From Moraxellaceae bacterium (GTDB lineage Bacteria; Pseudomonadota; Gammaproteobacteria; Pseudomonadales; Moraxellaceae), in assembly GCA_014378805.1 (NCBI GenBank), contig JACMMY010000236.1:1-6228 (forward strand): a DNA stretch of 6,228 bases, read 5' to 3'. This document shows, piece after piece, positions 4,727-6,228 of this stretch. The position numbers were made by a program, and so were the translations under genes. The notes beneath the pieces were generated by a model, which had not been told where the DNA came from, did not search any database, and saw only the letters and a program-made list of their open reading frames with translations. Within the stretch, counting starts at the first letter, position 1, and every line of letters begins with the position of its first letter.

Positions 4727-6228
4727 CGTGCAGTCTCGACAATCTGGTGTTGGCTACCTATTTTCTTGGCTAAACGATAGCGTTTGTCGCTCATCGCCAA
4801 GACGCCGCCGAATGCCATCAACAATGCCCCAAGCCACAACCAGCGTACAAATGGTTTGCAATAGACGCGCACCGCCCATGCTCCATTTTTATCGTCGCGA
4901 TCTAGAGGCTCACCCAAGGCAATATATAAATCTCGCAATCCATTGCCTTTAATTGCCGCTTCAGTCATCGAACTATTTTGCGCGATATAAATTCGTTTCT
5001 CGGGATAAAGTTTGGTAACAAATTGACCTTTTTTGAACACAGTAAAGGTTGCTTTAGTCGCATCAAAATTTATACCTTGAATGTTCTGCAATGAATCAAA
5101 GCGAAATTGATAATCTGCCAACTCAACTGTTTGACCTTGCTTTAACGCCACATCACGCTCAAGGCTAGTATGTGTGGTCAATGAAACACCCATGATCACG
5201 ACGAGTAATCCAATATGAGCAAAAATCATTCCCCAATAACTACGCGATAATTTCATGAAACCGATGATTCGGCTTGACGTATGACCGATTTTTTGAAAAA
5301 TATCCCAAAGCAGTAGACCCAACACCCACAAACAAAGTGCCGTAGTCAGCCCACTCATCAACGCGTGTTTACCCGCAACCAAGACCCATAAACCGCCGCC
5401 AACAAAAATTGCGGTCAAGCCAACACTCAACACGGGTACAAACAACGCATCACGCATTCTTTCAGATTGCTGTTTCCACGCAGTGACTGGCGCAATCGCC
5501 ATGAATACGAGCAGCAACCACGTGAGTGGCACAAACAATGAATTGAAATAAGGTGCTCCCACCGATAGACGACCTAAACTCAGCGCATCCGCAATGAGTG
5601 GATAAAGTGTTCCCAATAAGACCACACTGGCAGCGGTGACTAAAATAAGATTATTGACCACCAACAGCGTCTCACGTGACCACAAACCATATCGACTTTC
5701 TGTCGTGAGCTTCCACCCACGCAATGCAAATAGCAGTAGGCTCCCTCCGATAACAGCGACTAAAATACCCAAAATAAATAGTCCACGAGAAGGGTCTACT
5801 GCAAACGCGTGAACCGAAGTCAGCACCCCTGACCTGACTAAAAATGTACCTAACAAACTGAGTGCAAATGCCATGATTGCAAGCCACACCGTCCACGCTT
5901 TAAAGACGCCACGCTTTTCACTCACTGCTAATGAATGGAGCAAAGCCGTCGCCGCAAGCCAAGGCATAAATGACGCATTTTCGACGGGATCCCAAAACCA
6001 CCACCCCCCCCAACCTAACTCGTAATACGCCCACCACGAACCCAGCGCAATGCCGATGGTGAGAAATGACCACGCCAACAACGCCCAAGGCCTAGACCAA
6101 CGCGCCCACGCCGAATCCAAACGACCAGCCCACAATCCTGCCATCGCAAATGAAAAGGGTACAACCAGACCAACATAGCCCATATACAACATCGGCGGAT
6201 GTACAATCAAACCCACATCTTGGAGCAA
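4723..6228 (-). CDS. ccmF: Cytochrome c heme lyase subunit CcmF (partial, N-terminus outside window)
   Basis: CcmF is the inner-membrane heme lyase core of System I. It takes heme from holo-CcmE and joins it to reduced apocytochrome c. The frame is open to the window edge, giving 501 residues. The first codon, TTG, is an internal leucine within LLQDVGLIVHPP, not a start. By comparison with the E. coli protein (about 647 residues) roughly 160 residues are missing. The visible part has about eleven membrane segments. The WWD heme-handling motif GWGGWWFWDPVEN is at 72-84 of the fragment. Histidines at 10 (HPP), 98 (LLHS), 140 (SVHAF) and 338 (AHIG) match the four conserved heme-ligand histidines of CcmF. 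A periplasmic domain (about 351-460) precedes the last helix, with YCKPFVRWLWLG at 456-467. The gene is the most upstream ccm gene visible; ccmE and earlier genes are expected beyond 6228. Its stop overlaps the ccmG start by 4 bp. Confidence 0.97.
   Translation of the reverse strand: MLQDVGLIVHPPMLYMGYVGLVVPFSFAMAGLWAGRLDSAWARWSRPWALLAWSFLTIGIALGSWWAYYELGWGGWWFWDPVENASFMPWLAATALLHSLAVSEKRGVFKAWTVWLAIMAFALSLLGTFLVRSGVLTSVHAFAVDPSRGLFILGILVAVIGGSLLLFALRGWKLTTESRYGLWSRETLLVVNNLILVTAASVVLLGTLYPLIADALSLGRLSVGAPYFNSLFVPLTWLLLVFMAIAPVTAWKQQSERMRDALFVPVLSVGLTAIFVGGGLWVLVAGKHALMSGLTTALCLWVLGLLLWDIFQKIGHTSSRIIGFMKLSRSYWGMIFAHIGLLVVIMGVSLTTHTSLERDVALKQGQTVELADYQFRFDSLQNIQGINFDATKATFTVFKKGQFVTKLYPEKRIYIAQNSSMTEAAIKGNGLRDLYIALGEPLDRDDKNGAWAVRVYCKPFVRWLWLGALLMAFGGVLAMSDKRYRLAKKIGSQHQIVETAR

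Noticed and set aside
4303..4952. Two plus-strand frames of 93 codons each opposite ccmG and the end of ccmF
   Set aside because: Both are antisense to conserved genes with intact motifs, have no plausible ribosome-binding sites or domain features, and are typical shadow frames.
5672..6206. Two short minus-strand frames inside ccmF
   Set aside because: They lie in another frame within the conserved WWD and histidine region of CcmF, so the real coding frame is clear.
6220..6228. TTG near the window edge as a start codon for ccmF
   Set aside because: It encodes an internal leucine of the conserved LLQD...HPP segment. The protein clearly continues upstream beyond the window.

Overview
The window is a compact bacterial chromosome segment in which every supported gene lies on the minus strand. 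Read in the direction of transcription (high to low coordinates), it holds the end of a cytochrome c maturation (ccm) operon, then the adenylate kinase gene adk, then the start of an RND efflux operon. The long-LID adenylate kinase, the separate ccmH and ccmI genes, and the moderate to low GC content with AT-rich intergenic DNA point to a gammaproteobacterium. The adk protein reads very much like the Acinetobacter form, so Moraxellaceae is the best guess, made from remembered family sequences and not from a search.

ccm block (about 2693-6228): ccmF (5' end outside the window), ccmG/dsbE, ccmH and ccmI overlap each other by 4, 10 and 11 bp, as in a translationally coupled operon. Together they form the late part of System I cytochrome c biogenesis. 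CcmG and CcmH keep the apocytochrome CXXCH cysteines reduced, CcmI binds and presents the apocytochrome, and CcmF carries out the heme ligation step. The upstream genes ccmA-E would be expected beyond coordinate 6228.

adk block (1864-2692): adk sits 175 bp downstream of ccmI. It has its own Shine-Dalgarno sequence, a T-rich untranslated leader and a candidate promoter, and it is closed by a clear intrinsic terminator at 1778-1808. No convincing terminator is visible between ccmI and adk, so some read-through from the ccm operon is possible.

Efflux block (1-1782): a membrane-anchored periplasmic adaptor (MFP) gene is followed after 12 bp by the first 106 codons of an RND inner-membrane permease that runs off the window. 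The 218 bp between the adk terminator and the adaptor gene contain short inverted repeats that could be operator sites, but no regulator gene is in view.

I found no RNA genes, mobile elements, CRISPR arrays or clear signs of horizontal transfer. This is mostly ordinary core-genome content and I see no evidence for an undescribed system. The findings are modest points about regulation, start sites and unusual residues.
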